A stretch of DNA of 64,000 nucleotides from Shewanella vesiculosa. GTDB lineage: Bacteria > Pseudomonadota > Gammaproteobacteria > Enterobacterales > Shewanellaceae. Shown here in pieces: positions 1 to 10,050 of the stretch (position 1 is its first letter; each line of letters begins with the position of its first letter). The position numbers and the translations under genes were made by a program. The DNA lies in contig NZ_CP073588.1 in assembly GCF_021560015.1 (NCBI RefSeq), positions 2,542,001-2,606,000 of the forward strand. The letters are read 5' to 3'. Under the pieces are notes generated by a model. That model had not been told where the DNA came from and ran no database searches. It saw only the letters and a list, made by a program, of their open reading frames with translations.

Positions 1-1
1 G

Positions 2-403
2 ATGAATGACATTATTGAACAACTACAAGAATTAAGTGAAACCGTACCGGTACCGCTAGAACTACCGACGTTTGAGCAACTTGTAGAGGTTGAAGAACAG
101 ATCTTAATTGGTTTACCCAAGGATCTAAAAGAATACTTACTTTATGGTAGTGATGTTATTTATGGCACGCTTGAACCCGTTACCGCTGCCGATCCATCCT
201 CACATACCTACTTACCTGAAGTCGCCTGCTATGCTTGGTCTATTGGGCTACCCAGAGAGCAAATTGCCATTTGCCAAATCGGTGATAGCTTTTATTGTAT
301 TGATGAAGAAAGCCAAGTGTTGTTTTGGAAAAAAGGCCGATTTAGCGATAAGGTTTGGGAATCGTTTTGGCATTGGGCCGAAGATGTGTGGCTTAATCGA
401 TAA
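2..403 (+). CDS. SMI1/KNR4 family protein
   Basis: A 133-residue protein with the aromatic-rich pattern of the SMI1/KNR4 (SUKH) fold: an N-terminal helix, a central LPKDLKEYLL segment, then alternating beta strands ending in a Trp-rich tail (VWESFWHWAEDVWL). In bacteria this family includes immunity proteins to contact-dependent or polymorphic toxins, but also many housekeeping proteins of unknown role. No toxin gene is visible beside it. The ATG begins at the second base of the window, so the ribosome binding site and a possible earlier start lie outside. The next gene follows after about 80 bases on the same strand. The family call is by pattern recognition and the function is unknown. Confidence 0.7.
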   Translation: MNDIIEQLQELSETVPVPLELPTFEQLVEVEEQILIGLPKDLKEYLLYGSDVIYGTLEPVTAADPSSHTYLPEVACYAWSIGLPREQIAICQIGDSFYCIDEESQVLFWKKGRFSDKVWESFWHWAEDVWLNR

Positions 404-483
404 AACGCATTAATTAAATCCAATTGCGGCTAATTTACGTCGAAATATAAATACCTAAATAAATCCTTAATACGAGAACGTCC

Positions 484-984
484 ATGTCTAAAAATAGCGG
501 TTTAAATGCAATTGAAATCCAATGTTTACGTCAATCTTTCGGCTTAACAACAGAACAAGTTGCTAGCATCACTAACGCCAGTAATGAAGATGTGTTGTTG
601 TGGGAATCAGGCGAGAAAGAAGCACCAATTCCAGCGCAGAAAAAGCTGTTAGAAATCGATGATATTATCGAAATGCAGGTGCTTAACACTTCTGATGGTA
701 TTGAAGAGTTATTTAAAAAAGAACCTAAGCGTCGGTTAGCGTTTGTGGTGTATCCGACACAAGCGCTCTACACCCAATACAATCCAGAATTTTTAAGCTC
801 TTTGCCATTAACTGAATTGTACAATGCCGCTGCGTGGCGTATAAAAAAAGAATGTAAACTTGTGCTTGAAGTGGATGTAAGCTTAGTCGCACTAGATGCT
901 GAAGCTTATAAAGCTTATCGTGCAGATAACGGCATGAGCGAAAGCCGTGAAAGCCGTGCAAAATGGGCTGCAACTCAATTATAA
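484..984 (+). CDS. DUF4447 family protein with N-terminal helix-turn-helix
   Basis: 166 residues. Residues about 8-60 look like a Cro/C1-type helix-turn-helix ([19 protein letters not shown] followed by an [10 protein letters not shown] turn). The remainder (about 75-160) matches the DUF4447 proteins of Shewanella in my memory. The combination suggests a DNA-binding or structural protein of unknown target. It probably forms a unit with the SMI1-like gene upstream and is followed by a strong bidirectional hairpin terminator. The start ATG has only a weak upstream purine stretch. Family membership is fairly sure; the biological role is not known. Confidence 0.75.
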   Translation: MSKNSGLNAIEIQCLRQSFGLTTEQVASITNASNEDVLLWESGEKEAPIPAQKKLLEIDDIIEMQVLNTSDGIEELFKKEPKRRLAFVVYPTQALYTQYNPEFLSSLPLTELYNAAAWRIKKECKLVLEVDVSLVALDAEAYKAYRADNGMSESRESRAKWAATQL

Positions 985-1011
985 ATGTCTCTATGTTGAG
1001 CGTTAATAACT

Positions 1012-1036
1012 AAAAGGAAGCCTCGAGCTTCCTTTT
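1012..1036. terminator. Bidirectional intrinsic terminator
   Basis: A 10-bp perfect stem (1012-1021 with 1027-1036) around a 5-base loop, with A-rich and T-rich flanks on the two strands. It sits between the convergent DUF4447 gene and the glutathione transferase gene and can serve both. Confidence 0.85.
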
Positions 1037-1045
1037 TAATAACCG

Positions 1046-1678
1046 TTATTGAGTAACATCGGCAAGAGCTTCAGTTTTAGCTAATGCATTGGCTAAAGCT
1101 GGACGTTGCTTTAAGCGATCACGAAATGCCATCAGCTTTGGCGGAAGCGTTTGCTCAAATCCCATCGCCCAGCCTAAGGTTTGCGCTAATAAAATATCGG
1201 CTATGGTGGGTGAATCGCCACAGACAAAGCCAGTATCTGGCACCCAAGCTTCAGCAATAGCAGCGGCTTGATCAAACTCCCACTTAGCTACGGCAAACAT
1301 GGCCTCTAATCTAAGTGGTTGTGGTAAGGCAAAGCGATGTTTACCCATACTCCACAGTGGTTGTTCAAGCTCACTAATCACAAAACTCACCCAGCGTTCA
1401 TGAATACCTGACGCTTGCGTACCTGGTTTTGGCAACCAGTTACCTTGTCCGTATTTTTCGGCTAAATAACGCATAATGGCCGCGGATTCGCTTAGCACGA
1501 ACTTACCCTCGGTGATCACAGGCATTTTACCACTAGGGTTAAGGGCTAAAAATGCTTCTGCTTTATTTTCACCTTGAGCAAAATCGATAGCATGAAACTG
1601 CCACTCAACACCTAACTCTTCTAAAAGCCAAGATACGCGCAGCGCACGACTTTTTTGGGTTCCGTATAAGGTAATCAT
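1046..1678 (-). CDS. Glutathione S-transferase family protein
   Basis: 210 residues with the two-domain GST layout. The N-terminal thioredoxin-like half (about 1-80) contains LYGTQKSRALRVSWLLEELG, the NPSGKMPVI cis-proline turn and the ESAAIMRYL motif that contacts the gamma-glutamyl group. The C-terminal half (about 88-205) is all-helical with PTIADILLAQTLGWA. The family conjugates glutathione to electrophiles or reduces peroxides in the cytoplasm; the substrate cannot be told from sequence. It stands alone between two hairpin terminators. A second, frameshifted GST lies near 32.3-32.9 kb. Confidence 0.9.
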   Translation of the reverse strand: MITLYGTQKSRALRVSWLLEELGVEWQFHAIDFAQGENKAEAFLALNPSGKMPVITEGKFVLSESAAIMRYLAEKYGQGNWLPKPGTQASGIHERWVSFVISELEQPLWSMGKHRFALPQPLRLEAMFAVAKWEFDQAAAIAEAWVPDTGFVCGDSPTIADILLAQTLGWAMGFEQTLPPKLMAFRDRLKQRPALANALAKTEALADVTQ

Positions 1679-1712
1679 TTAAGCTCCTATAGCGTGAGAA
1701 TAATGACAATAA

Positions 1713-1748
1713 AAAAGCCACATTGCACCTTAAGTGAATGTGGCTTTT
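1713..1748. terminator. Intrinsic terminator, 12-bp stem
   Basis: Inverted repeat 1713-1724 / 1737-1748 with A/T runs at both ends. It lies just downstream of the TonB-dependent receptor gene (minus strand) and before the GST gene on the same strand, so it probably ends the receptor transcript. Confidence 0.8.
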
Positions 1749-1768
1749 GTTATCTTATGACGTTGTCA

Positions 1769-4336
1769 TTAGAAGTTCATTGTGACTTTAGTATAAATAT
1801 AACGGCCTAATGGGTTATGTACACCCATTGCATAACCATATAGATCAGCATCGCCATCGCCAATCGCAAATGATGGCTCTTCATCAAACACGTTATTAAC
1901 ACCTACAGATAGCTTAACCGTATCATTGAAACGATATGAGCCAGACATATCAACTAACAACTGTGCATCAACTGTACGAGTTTTGTTGTAGTCTTCAAAC
2001 TCACCGATATAGCTTAAGTTAACGTTAGCGGCAAAGTCATCCATCATCCAGTTAGTTGTTGCTAACCAACGGTGTTGTGGGTACTCGTACTCACCAGTGT
2101 AATCAACAGTATTGCCATCAACTTCTTTTTCAAAGCTGATTAAATAGCTGTATTCTAAACCAAACTTGATATCACCATAGCTGTTTAGCTCAAGACCATA
2201 ATGGCTAGATAAATCTACACCTTGTACTTCTTGTGAACCAATATTGACAAATGCTGATTTGATTACGTCAATCGTACCAAAGGTTTCACCCGCTTTAGGC
2301 GCATTTCGTAAACAAATAGTGCTGTTTTGATCACCACAGTGTTCGTTGTAAACATCTAGGTTTTGCAGTGAGTCAATTTTGTTGTCTTGGACGATATTGA
2401 ATAAATCAAAACCAATATCAAACTGCTGACTTGGGGCCCAAATCATACCCAGGTTCCAAGTCTCAGACTCTTCGGCCTCAAGATCAGGGTTACCAGCAAA
2501 CACAAAGTTGTAGTCAAGTAGCTCACAATCAACGTTATCAGCAGCACAACGGTAGCTATCGGTTAAAAAGTCACTCTTTTCAGAAGGACCTAAGCCAATT
2601 TGCGCAAGCGATGGTGCACGGAAACCTGTAGACCAAGAACCACGTGCAGTGACTTCGTCACTAATGCCCCATTGGAAAGCAACTTTGGGGTTAGTGGTTG
2701 AACCAAAATCACTGTAACTGTCGTAACGGCCTGCGAGTTGTAACTCAAAGTTATCAGCAACAGGGATAGAAAACTCAACATAGACAGCATGTTGATCACG
2801 TGAGCCAAACGCAGAGACGGCTTCAGTACCAAAAATCAGACCGCGCTGGAACTGCTCATCAGGCACGTCACTGACACTTTCTTCACGATACTCTGCACCA
2901 GCTGCCATCATGATATCGCGATCAGCGATAGTAAAGGCTTGACCTGAAATGCTGGCGTCATAAGCAGTAATACTCGATTTACCTTGTCTTACTAGACTTG
3001 TGGTGATGCGATCAATCACATCTGGCGAGTTCATCGTGCCGCCAAACGGGTTGTAGTTACCCGCATCAATTTCGGCTTGTAAATAATCGGTTCTTACCCA
3101 ACCTTGTGAGCGGTCACCTGTTTGAGTCGATTCACTGCGGCCACGTTGAGCTGATACTTCCCAGTCCCAATCATTGATAACGCCACGAAGACCGGCAACA
3201 ATACGCATGGTATCTGACTCGATATCCCAACGACGTGCACCAGCATCAACTGTACGATAGCGACCAATCTCAATATCTTGTCCAAAAGGATTATTTGGAT
3301 GAGTACCAGGAACTGTCAAGCCTGCATCTTCATCCAGTGGCGTTGGTGCACCGCCAGCTTCAGAAGTGTTGTGCTGTACAGATAACTCTAAAAATGCAGT
3401 TAAGTCTTCACCTAACATATAATCAAACTGGCCAATAGCACCAACACGTTCAGCTGCTGGAATGGTTAAGTTATATGGACCGTAATCAAATAGACAACTC
3501 CCACTCGATGTTGCGCTATCAGCAGGACAATCTGGGTCAATGGTTTTCACGCCATTGACATAGAAATAACCAGGGAAGCCGCGTGATGAACGGTAATCTT
3601 CACCGCCATAAGGTGACTGGTTTGCAGTGCCAAAGCGGCCCATGTCTTCTGCAGACAAGGTACCATTGGTAAAGTAATCAAGGATTATTGATGCACTGCC
3701 TTTGTCAGCTTTTATGCCCCATACTAGGCTGGCTGTAGTTTCATCATAACCAGTGCCATTGTCATCGCCATAACCCAAGTTAAGTTCAATACCTTCAATA
3801 TCTTTTCTTAAGACAATATTGACCACACCTGCAATTGCATCAGAACCATAAATGGCTGAAGCACCGTCTTTAAGAATATCGATACGTTCAATCGCCGATA
3901 CCGGGATATTGTTGATATCAACAAACGAATTTGAAATTCCTTCAGCAAATGCACTTGCTCCAACACGGCGACCATTGATAAGAACCAAAGTCGCATCAGG
4001 GCCCAAGCCACGTAAACTGATTGATGCACCACCGTTAGCGGTAGAATCTTGACTGTTTCCACGAGTAGAGAATGCACCAGAACCGTTGGCAGGCATACGT
4101 TCTAATAATTGTTGTAGGTTGTCAAAACCCATATTAGCAATATCGTCTTTATTCAACGATTGTACTGGTGATGGTCCTTCAATATCAGTCCGTTTGATAC
4201 GAGAACCCGTCACTTCAATTCGTTCCACTTTTGAATCGGCACCAGCATCAGCAGCTTGTGCAACAAAGGCAATAGGAGCGAGAGATAGAGAGACAGCGAT
4301 AGCGCAAGCGCTGCGTAAAAGGTTACTTTTTTTCAT
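1769..4336 (-). CDS. TonB-dependent outer-membrane receptor
   Basis: 855 residues. A signal peptide (about 1-29, ending FVAQAA) is followed by ERIEVTGSRIKRTDIEGPSP, the typical start of large Shewanella TonB-dependent receptors. The plug domain has SLRGLGPDATLVLINGRRVG and IDILKDGASAIYGSDAIAGVVNI. A long beta-barrel ends in YIYTKVTMNF, with the terminal Phe expected for outer-membrane insertion. It imports an unknown ligand (oligosaccharide, peptide or siderophore) at the expense of TonB/ExbB/ExbD energy. An ATG two codons upstream exists, but AAGG lies 6 bases before the chosen ATG and touches the earlier one. No Fur box was recognised upstream. Confidence 0.93.
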   Translation of the reverse strand: MKKSNLLRSACAIAVSLSLAPIAFVAQAADAGADSKVERIEVTGSRIKRTDIEGPSPVQSLNKDDIANMGFDNLQQLLERMPANGSGAFSTRGNSQDSTANGGASISLRGLGPDATLVLINGRRVGASAFAEGISNSFVDINNIPVSAIERIDILKDGASAIYGSDAIAGVVNIVLRKDIEGIELNLGYGDDNGTGYDETTASLVWGIKADKGSASIILDYFTNGTLSAEDMGRFGTANQSPYGGEDYRSSRGFPGYFYVNGVKTIDPDCPADSATSSGSCLFDYGPYNLTIPAAERVGAIGQFDYMLGEDLTAFLELSVQHNTSEAGGAPTPLDEDAGLTVPGTHPNNPFGQDIEIGRYRTVDAGARRWDIESDTMRIVAGLRGVINDWDWEVSAQRGRSESTQTGDRSQGWVRTDYLQAEIDAGNYNPFGGTMNSPDVIDRITTSLVRQGKSSITAYDASISGQAFTIADRDIMMAAGAEYREESVSDVPDEQFQRGLIFGTEAVSAFGSRDQHAVYVEFSIPVADNFELQLAGRYDSYSDFGSTTNPKVAFQWGISDEVTARGSWSTGFRAPSLAQIGLGPSEKSDFLTDSYRCAADNVDCELLDYNFVFAGNPDLEAEESETWNLGMIWAPSQQFDIGFDLFNIVQDNKIDSLQNLDVYNEHCGDQNSTICLRNAPKAGETFGTIDVIKSAFVNIGSQEVQGVDLSSHYGLELNSYGDIKFGLEYSYLISFEKEVDGNTVDYTGEYEYPQHRWLATTNWMMDDFAANVNLSYIGEFEDYNKTRTVDAQLLVDMSGSYRFNDTVKLSVGVNNVFDEEPSFAIGDGDADLYGYAMGVHNPLGRYIYTKVTMNF

Positions 4337-4551
4337 GATCATCCTTAACGTTAAATTATTGTTTTATATCCATGACTACTGCAAACTGCGGTATGAGCAT
4401 ACCGCTGACAACTTTGTTGGATTGACACATCCAACTTAGGTTAAAATTTAACAAAGTCAATACAATGGCTTAATGTAAATGTAACCAATCACTTAATCAA
4501 GAATAAATAGTTAAAAAAAGTGAATTTAAATCTATTTAACAAGGAGGTCAT

Positions 4552-5091
4552 ATGAGCGATAAAACACTAGTTAGTGCCCACTTCCACGCAAACCTAGGCC
4601 TGTATTGGTTGTTGTCTGGCAGCCTAGTGTTTATCCTTAGCTTTATTGGTATTCCATTGTTATTACTATGGTTTCCATTGGGACTATTAGCGACTAGGCA
4701 TTACATTAATAATATGAGTGCTGAACTAACCGAGCAGAAACTGATTGTGCGTAAAGGCTTATTCACACGGACTGAAAATACCGTTCCATTGGATAAAATC
4801 ACCGACATGGCACTTATTCAAGGTCCTATTATGCGTATGTTTGACCTTCATAAACTGACCATAGAAACCGCGGGACAATCTTCTGCAGGGGCATTGATTA
4901 GCTTAACGGGCGTTGAAGATGTTACTCACTTTAGATCTCAAGTACTGGCGCAAAAGTCAAAAATCATGGCACAAAAAGGTAGCGCCCCTGCCGATGAAAA
5001 TACCGATGTATTAATCCTCGACCACCTGCAACAAATGAATGCCACTTTATTGCGCATAGAACAGTCATTAAACGCTAAACCATCAAACTAG
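4552..5091 (+). CDS. PH domain-containing membrane protein (bPH2/YdbS type)
   Basis: 179 residues. Two hydrophobic segments (about 17-48) are followed by a bacterial PH domain: LTEQKLIVRKGLFTRTENTVPLDKITDMALIQGP is characteristic of YdbS/YdbT-type bPH2 proteins, with MRMFDLHKLTIETAG as the second half. The C-terminus (about 150-179) is polar and probably a short coiled coil. A textbook AAGGAGG Shine-Dalgarno stands 4-10 bases before the ATG. It is the first gene of an apparent operon with an Nramp-like transporter (10-base gap) and a serine hydrolase (4-base overlap). The role is unknown; the PH domain may anchor or scaffold the neighbouring transporter, which is inference. Confidence 0.85.
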   Translation: MSDKTLVSAHFHANLGLYWLLSGSLVFILSFIGIPLLLLWFPLGLLATRHYINNMSAELTEQKLIVRKGLFTRTENTVPLDKITDMALIQGPIMRMFDLHKLTIETAGQSSAGALISLTGVEDVTHFRSQVLAQKSKIMAQKGSAPADENTDVLILDHLQQMNATLLRIEQSLNAKPSN

Positions 5092-5101
5092 GTTTTTTAT
5101 T

Positions 5102-6367
5102 ATGCTTAAGCAACAAACTGCATCAGACTTACCGTGGATATCTCGCACAAGCACACTTTTTAAAGCCACTGGACCTGGAATCTTAATGGCCGCCGCCGCG
5201 ATTGGCGCTTCTCATTTAGTCGCCTCAACTCGAGCCGGTGCCGAATTTGGTTGGCAACTGGCATGGCTCATTTTATTAGTCAATATCGTTAAGTACCCTT
5301 TCTTCGCTGCTGGCGCTCGCTACACTGCAGCCACTGATGAAAGTTTATTGCATGGCTATCATAAGCAAGGCCGTGGATATTTGATGCTGTTTACCGGGCT
5401 CAATGTGATTGCTGCCATTGCCAGTACCGCTGGGGTATGCATGTTAACTGCGGCAATGTTAACTCAGTTTATTCCGCTATCAATTGACCTATTAGCGCTA
5501 ATTGTATTGGCCAGCTCGTTAGCACTATTGATTTTAGGCCACTACAAACTGCTTGATAAAATGACCAAAATTATCATGCTAGCTCTTACACTCACCACCC
5601 TAGTAGCCGTGGCATTGGCCTTTAATCGTCATAACGGATTCGGCACTCCAGTGATCAGCGAATCTCCCTGGCAATGGGCGTATGTCGGTTTTTTAGTGGC
5701 GATGATGGGTTGGATGCCCGCGCCAATAGAAGTCAGCACTTGGAACTCGTTATGGTTAATAGAAAAACGTAAAACCCAAACGGTGACCGCCAAGCAGGCT
5801 ATTTTTGATTTTAATTTAGGCTATGTCACCACGGCTGTGTTGGCGATTGTATTTTTAGCGCTAGGCGCATTAGTCATGCACGGCAGTGGTGAGCGTTTTT
5901 CTGATTCAGGCGCCGCATTTGCCTCACAATTGATCACCCTTTATAGCCAAGTTATGGGTAATGAAAGCCGTTACTTAATTGGCATTGTGGCGTTTTTATG
6001 TATTTTTAGCACCACAGTGACTGTGATAGATGGCTACAGCCGCACACTCGAGATGGGCTGGAAATTGTTGTCTAACACCACATCAACACGCAATTATTTA
6101 ACCCCCATCATGCTCGGGATCAGTGCGCTTGGTTTATTACTTATTCTATTCTTTAAAGGGTCCTTATTACCGCTGCTAGAATTTGTAATGATCCTTGCTT
6201 TTATGACCACAGTTATTTTTGCTTGGCTTAACTTCCGGTTAATGACTAGTAACACCTTAGCGGAAAAGCATCGTTATGGTCGTGTTATGGTGGGGCTGTC
6301 GTGGATTGGTTTATGGTATTTAGTTGGCTTCGCTATCTTATTTGTTTATTGGTATCTCACAAAATGA
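5102..6367 (+). CDS. Nramp-related membrane transporter lacking the DPGN metal site
   Basis: 421 residues with about 11 membrane helices. The opening segment (about 22-50: GPGILMAAAAIGASHLVAS, then TRAGAEFGW) and overall layout match the Nramp/LeuT-fold divalent metal transporters. In canonical MntH, helix 1 carries DPGN and helix 6 carries MPHN; here those positions read GASH and MPAPIEVSTW. The metal-coordinating Asp, Asn and Met are therefore missing, as in some Nramp relatives with altered substrates. Its stop codon overlaps the next ATG (ATGA at 6364-6367), so it is translationally coupled to the serine hydrolase. The fold assignment is good; the substrate is unknown. Confidence 0.85.
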   Translation: MLKQQTASDLPWISRTSTLFKATGPGILMAAAAIGASHLVASTRAGAEFGWQLAWLILLVNIVKYPFFAAGARYTAATDESLLHGYHKQGRGYLMLFTGLNVIAAIASTAGVCMLTAAMLTQFIPLSIDLLALIVLASSLALLILGHYKLLDKMTKIIMLALTLTTLVAVALAFNRHNGFGTPVISESPWQWAYVGFLVAMMGWMPAPIEVSTWNSLWLIEKRKTQTVTAKQAIFDFNLGYVTTAVLAIVFLALGALVMHGSGERFSDSGAAFASQLITLYSQVMGNESRYLIGIVAFLCIFSTTVTVIDGYSRTLEMGWKLLSNTTSTRNYLTPIMLGISALGLLLILFFKGSLLPLLEFVMILAFMTTVIFAWLNFRLMTSNTLAEKHRYGRVMVGLSWIGLWYLVGFAILFVYWYLTK

Positions 6368-7428
6368 TCACATCACAATGGTGTAAATACTTAACTGGCT
6401 TACAAAAATTCACCCGTTTGTTACTGGCATTAACAGTAACCTCAGTGTCATTTCAACTCAGTGCATTTGCATTAACTGCAGCGGATGTGCAAACCATCAT
6501 AGATAAGGATTCAAGACCGTTTAGCGGTAGCATTGTCATTAGCGACAATCATAACCGTTATGTTAATTACCAAGCAGGTACCGGCATAACACCAGACAGC
6601 ATATTTATGCTTGGATCTATTTCTAAAACGATCACCGCCACGCTTGTATTACAGGCGGTGGATCAGAAAAAGTTAGCATTGGGCGATAACATCACAGATT
6701 ACCTTGAGATCATCACCGAACACCCAATCACGATTAGTCAGCTGTTAAATCATACTTCAGGAATAACACCACCTAAATCACCGAGTCTTAATGCCGGGTC
6801 TCAATTTATACCTGCCAGTCAGTTTAGTTACTCAAACTATGGCTATAAATTGCTTGGCGATATATTAACTCAGGTTTACCAACAACCTTATGGGCAATTG
6901 GTTAATCAATTTGCCGTAACCAATCAGCTTGATCTCCAAGCTAATACCGGTTCAATTGCGCAGCGTCAGGCTAAGCAAACACGCTTGGTTGATGGCTATA
7001 CCGAGCAACAGCAGCAGCGGACACAATTAACTGATTTTACGGTAGACCCTGACTTCATTACATTTGGCGGCATGCAAGCCAGTAGTGCTGCTGTGGTTAA
7101 GTTTGTAAATGGTTTACATCAAGGCCAATTTTTATCTGCCACAAGCTATCACGCCATGACCCATGCAAGTACTATCAGGCAGCATCGTTGGGGAGAGGTA
7201 GGCTATGGCTATGGTTTGCAAATCAGCCAACAAGCAGGCTTAGTTGAATACAGTCATTCAGGCTATATTCCGGGATACATCAGCTTAATGCTCTATTATC
7301 CGCAATCGCAATTAACCGTTGTGATATTAGAAAACACCTCGTGGGATCTGGATAATATCGAGCGTGTTTTTGGTCTACACGACAAGATACGCCAAGCAGT
7401 AAGAAAACAATTAACCACATACGAATAA
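6364..7428 (+). CDS. Serine hydrolase, beta-lactamase (class C/PBP-like) family
   Basis: 354 residues from the ATG that overlaps the transporter stop; an in-frame ATG at 6301 exists but would overlap the transporter by 67 bases. An N-terminal hydrophobic segment (about 17-37) ends at AFA and looks like a signal peptide. Catalytic motifs are visible: SxxK at 85-88 (SISK), YxN at 156-158 (YSN), and an HSG triplet near 298 in place of KTG. These are the hallmarks of beta-lactamase-fold esterases and D-aminopeptidases acting in the periplasm. It is a member of the PH-domain/Nramp-like operon. The substrate cannot be deduced and antibiotic resistance is not implied. Confidence 0.88.
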   Translation: MITSQWCKYLTGLQKFTRLLLALTVTSVSFQLSAFALTAADVQTIIDKDSRPFSGSIVISDNHNRYVNYQAGTGITPDSIFMLGSISKTITATLVLQAVDQKKLALGDNITDYLEIITEHPITISQLLNHTSGITPPKSPSLNAGSQFIPASQFSYSNYGYKLLGDILTQVYQQPYGQLVNQFAVTNQLDLQANTGSIAQRQAKQTRLVDGYTEQQQQRTQLTDFTVDPDFITFGGMQASSAAVVKFVNGLHQGQFLSATSYHAMTHASTIRQHRWGEVGYGYGLQISQQAGLVEYSHSGYIPGYISLMLYYPQSQLTVVILENTSWDLDNIERVFGLHDKIRQAVRKQLTTYE

Positions 7429-7512
7429 TCTGACGGATCAATGATTTCTCGCTATAATAGTGTTTCGTCAATTGACCTAAACCATTTATGCGCCGCCGCG
7501 CCAGAGAGCCTT

Positions 7513-7977
7513 ATGATTAACAACGATATTCTTCGCCGTATTCGCTTTGTGTTTGACTATTCAAATGCCAAAATGATTAACATTTTCAGCCAAGCCAATG
7601 TAGACATGTCTTCAGAGCAGATTATTGCGCTGTTGAAAAAAGAGGAAGAAGAAGGTTATCAAGCATGTAATGACACATTAATGTGCCAATTCTTAGATGG
7701 TTTGATCATTCAAAATCGTGGCTTAAAGCCTGGAGCAGAAGTGCCAGCGCCTTTGAAGCAATTGACCAACAATCTAATATTCAAAAAATTACGCGTTGCA
7801 CTTGAAATGCGTGAAGAAGATATTATTGCCACGTTACTGTTAGCCGATTTTTCGATGACTAAATCTGAGTTAGGTGCGTTATTCCGTAACCCAGATCATA
7901 AAAACTATAAGCCATGTGGTGACCAAGTGTTAAGAAACTTCGTCAAAGGTTTATCAGTCAAACATCGCGGCAAGTAA
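7513..7977 (+). CDS. DUF1456 family protein (YehS-like)
   Basis: 154 residues built of two copies of the same module: MINNDILRRIRFVFDYSNAK at 1-20 and NLIFKKLRVALEMREEDII in the second half, each followed by a CND/CGD-containing segment (YQACNDTLMCQFLDGL, YKPCGDQVLRNFVKGL). This duplicated helical layout is characteristic of DUF1456. Its function is unknown. An ATG at 7441 would add 24 residues, but homologues begin MIN and a GAGAG stretch precedes the chosen start. A strong terminator follows. Confidence 0.9.
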   Translation: MINNDILRRIRFVFDYSNAKMINIFSQANVDMSSEQIIALLKKEEEEGYQACNDTLMCQFLDGLIIQNRGLKPGAEVPAPLKQLTNNLIFKKLRVALEMREEDIIATLLLADFSMTKSELGALFRNPDHKNYKPCGDQVLRNFVKGLSVKHRGK

Positions 7978-8009
7978 TATTCGCCTAGATATTGAAATAA
8001 TGCTTTATG

Positions 8010-8033
8010 AATGCGTAGCTTAGGCTACGCATT
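8010..8033 (+). terminator. Intrinsic terminator after the DUF1456 gene
   Basis: A 10-bp perfect stem (8010-8019 / 8024-8033) with a TTAG loop, followed by TTTGTTTTT. Confidence 0.88.
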
Positions 8034-8216
8034 TTTGTTTTTAGCGTTTACATATAAACAACCAAAAATGAGAGATGAATAAAAATACTTAAGAATAATG
8101 TGATTTGACTCACTTAACAGACCACAAAAAAGATCAGACGTGATAATCTATAATCGTAAGAAAACCAGCCCTATTCTAATAATGATCTAACTGGATCTAA
8201 CACATTAAGGTTCCCC

Positions 8217-9905
8217 ATGGACGATAACAAACGCCCCCTCTATCTTCCTTTTGCTGGCCCGGCCATTCTTGAATCACCACTGCTTAATAAAGGCAGCGCA
8301 TTTAGTGAAGAAGAGCGGGTATTTTTTAATCTTGAAGGCCTCATTCCTTGGGTTATTGAAACCATTGATGAACAAGCTTCTCGTGCGTACGAACAATTTA
8401 AAAACTTCACCAATGATCTCGATAAACACATCTATTTACGCAATATTCAAGATACTAACGAAACCCTATTTTATCGTTTAGTACGTAATAACATTAGCGA
8501 AATGATGCCGATTATCTACACGCCTACGGTAGGATTAGCCTGTGAACGCTTTTCTAAAAACTATCGTCGTAACCGTGGCTTATTTATTTCATATCCGAAT
8601 AAAGATCGCATTGATGATATTTTAAATAACTCAACGCGCCAAAAAGTGAAAGTCATTGTGGTTACCGATGGAGAACGTATTCTCGGTTTAGGTGACCAAG
8701 GTATTGGCGGTATGGGGATCCCAATTGGTAAGTTATCACTTTACACCAGCTGCGGCGGAATTAGTCCGGCCTATTGCTTGGCAGTAACATTAGATGTAGG
8801 TACCGATAATCCACATTTAATCGAAGACCCTATGTACATGGGCTGGCGTCATCAACGTATTGGCGGCGAAGAATATACTGAATTTGTTGAATCTTTCATG
8901 CAGGCTGTGAGCCGTCGTTGGCCAGATGCGTTAATTCAATTTGAAGATTTTGCACAAAAAAATGCCATGCCATTGCTTGAGCGTTATAAAGATCAATACT
9001 GTAGTTTTAACGATGATATTCAAGGTACAGCAGCAGTTACTGTTGGGTCACTACTTGCGGCATCTAAAGCGGCGAAGAGTAAGCTTAGCGAACAACGTAT
9101 TACCTTCTTAGGTGCGGGCAGTGCGGGTTGCGGTATTGCTGAAGCGATTGTGGCACAAATGGTTTCAGAGGGCATTAGTGAACAACAAGCTCGTTCACAA
9201 GTCTTTATGGTTGATCGTTGGGGCTTATTACTCGATAACATGCCTAACTTATTACCATTCCAACAAAAGTTAGCTCAACCTTGCTCTACGATTGAAGCAT
9301 GGGAAAATTACAGCGATAATATTTCGTTACTTGATGTTGTGAACAACGCGAAGCCTACTGTACTCATTGGGGTATCTGGTTCGCCAGGTTTATTCACTGA
9401 AGAAATCATTAGAGCAATGCACAAGCATTGTAAACGTCCAATTGTATTCCCATTATCAAATCCAACGAGCCGCGTTGAAGCGACTCCTAAAGATATTTTG
9501 CATTGGACATCAGGCCAAGCATTAGTAGCAACAGGTAGTCCATTTGAGCCTGTCGTTGTGAATGATGAGACCTTTGAGATAGCGCAATGTAATAATAGCT
9601 TTATCTTCCCAGGCATTGGCTTAGGAGTATTATCTTGCGGCGCGAAGCGTGTGTCTGACGAAATGCTCATGGCATCTAGTCGTGCATTAGCAGAGTGTTC
9701 ACCTCTAGGTAAAGAGGGAACTGGGTCGCTATTGCCACGCTTAGAAGATATTCAATCTGTCAGTAAATATATTGCTTTTGCCGTTGCTAGAGCCGCCATT
9801 GATCAAGGTTTGGCACTGCCCTGCACTGATGAATTACTGCTGCAATCAATTGAAGCTAACTTCTGGGAACCTGAATACCGTCGTTACAAACGTACGTCAT
9901 TCTAA
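8217..9905 (+). CDS. maeA: NAD-dependent malic enzyme
   Basis: 562 residues, the usual length of the large bacterial and mitochondrial-type malic enzymes. It converts malate to pyruvate and CO2 with reduction of NAD in the cytoplasm. Visible landmarks: [20 protein letters not shown] (catalytic Tyr region), [19 protein letters not shown] (catalytic Lys), the metal ligands in QFEDFAQ and [11 protein letters not shown], and the nucleotide-binding [28 protein letters not shown] and SGSPF-like elements follow in the C-terminal half. It is a single-gene unit with its own terminator. A TATAAT hexamer at 8149-8154 could be its -10 element, though no good -35 is seen. Confidence 0.96.
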   Translation: MDDNKRPLYLPFAGPAILESPLLNKGSAFSEEERVFFNLEGLIPWVIETIDEQASRAYEQFKNFTNDLDKHIYLRNIQDTNETLFYRLVRNNISEMMPIIYTPTVGLACERFSKNYRRNRGLFISYPNKDRIDDILNNSTRQKVKVIVVTDGERILGLGDQGIGGMGIPIGKLSLYTSCGGISPAYCLAVTLDVGTDNPHLIEDPMYMGWRHQRIGGEEYTEFVESFMQAVSRRWPDALIQFEDFAQKNAMPLLERYKDQYCSFNDDIQGTAAVTVGSLLAASKAAKSKLSEQRITFLGAGSAGCGIAEAIVAQMVSEGISEQQARSQVFMVDRWGLLLDNMPNLLPFQQKLAQPCSTIEAWENYSDNISLLDVVNNAKPTVLIGVSGSPGLFTEEIIRAMHKHCKRPIVFPLSNPTSRVEATPKDILHWTSGQALVATGSPFEPVVVNDETFEIAQCNNSFIFPGIGLGVLSCGAKRVSDEMLMASSRALAECSPLGKEGTGSLLPRLEDIQSVSKYIAFAVARAAIDQGLALPCTDELLLQSIEANFWEPEYRRYKRTSF

Positions 9906-9941
9906 ATTATTGATAAGCTTGGTTAAGTTATCTTTAACCAT

Positions 9942-9971
9942 AAAAAATCCCAACCTGAGTTGGGATTTTTT
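9942..9971 (+). terminator. Intrinsic terminator of maeA
   Basis: A 13-bp perfect stem (9942-9954 / 9959-9971) with a 4-base loop and A/T runs on both sides. It may also terminate the convergent minus-strand gene that ends at 10051. Confidence 0.9.
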
Positions 9972-10050
9972 GTTTCTAGCAAACAATTAATTTATCTGCC
10001 CATAATCTTTGGCTTATATATTTGGGAATGCCAAACTTAAGTGCACATAA

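Noticed and set aside
8105..8154. TTGACT (8105) with TATAAT (8149) as the maeA promoter
   Set aside because: The spacing of 38 bases is too long for a sigma-70 promoter; only the -10 element may be real.
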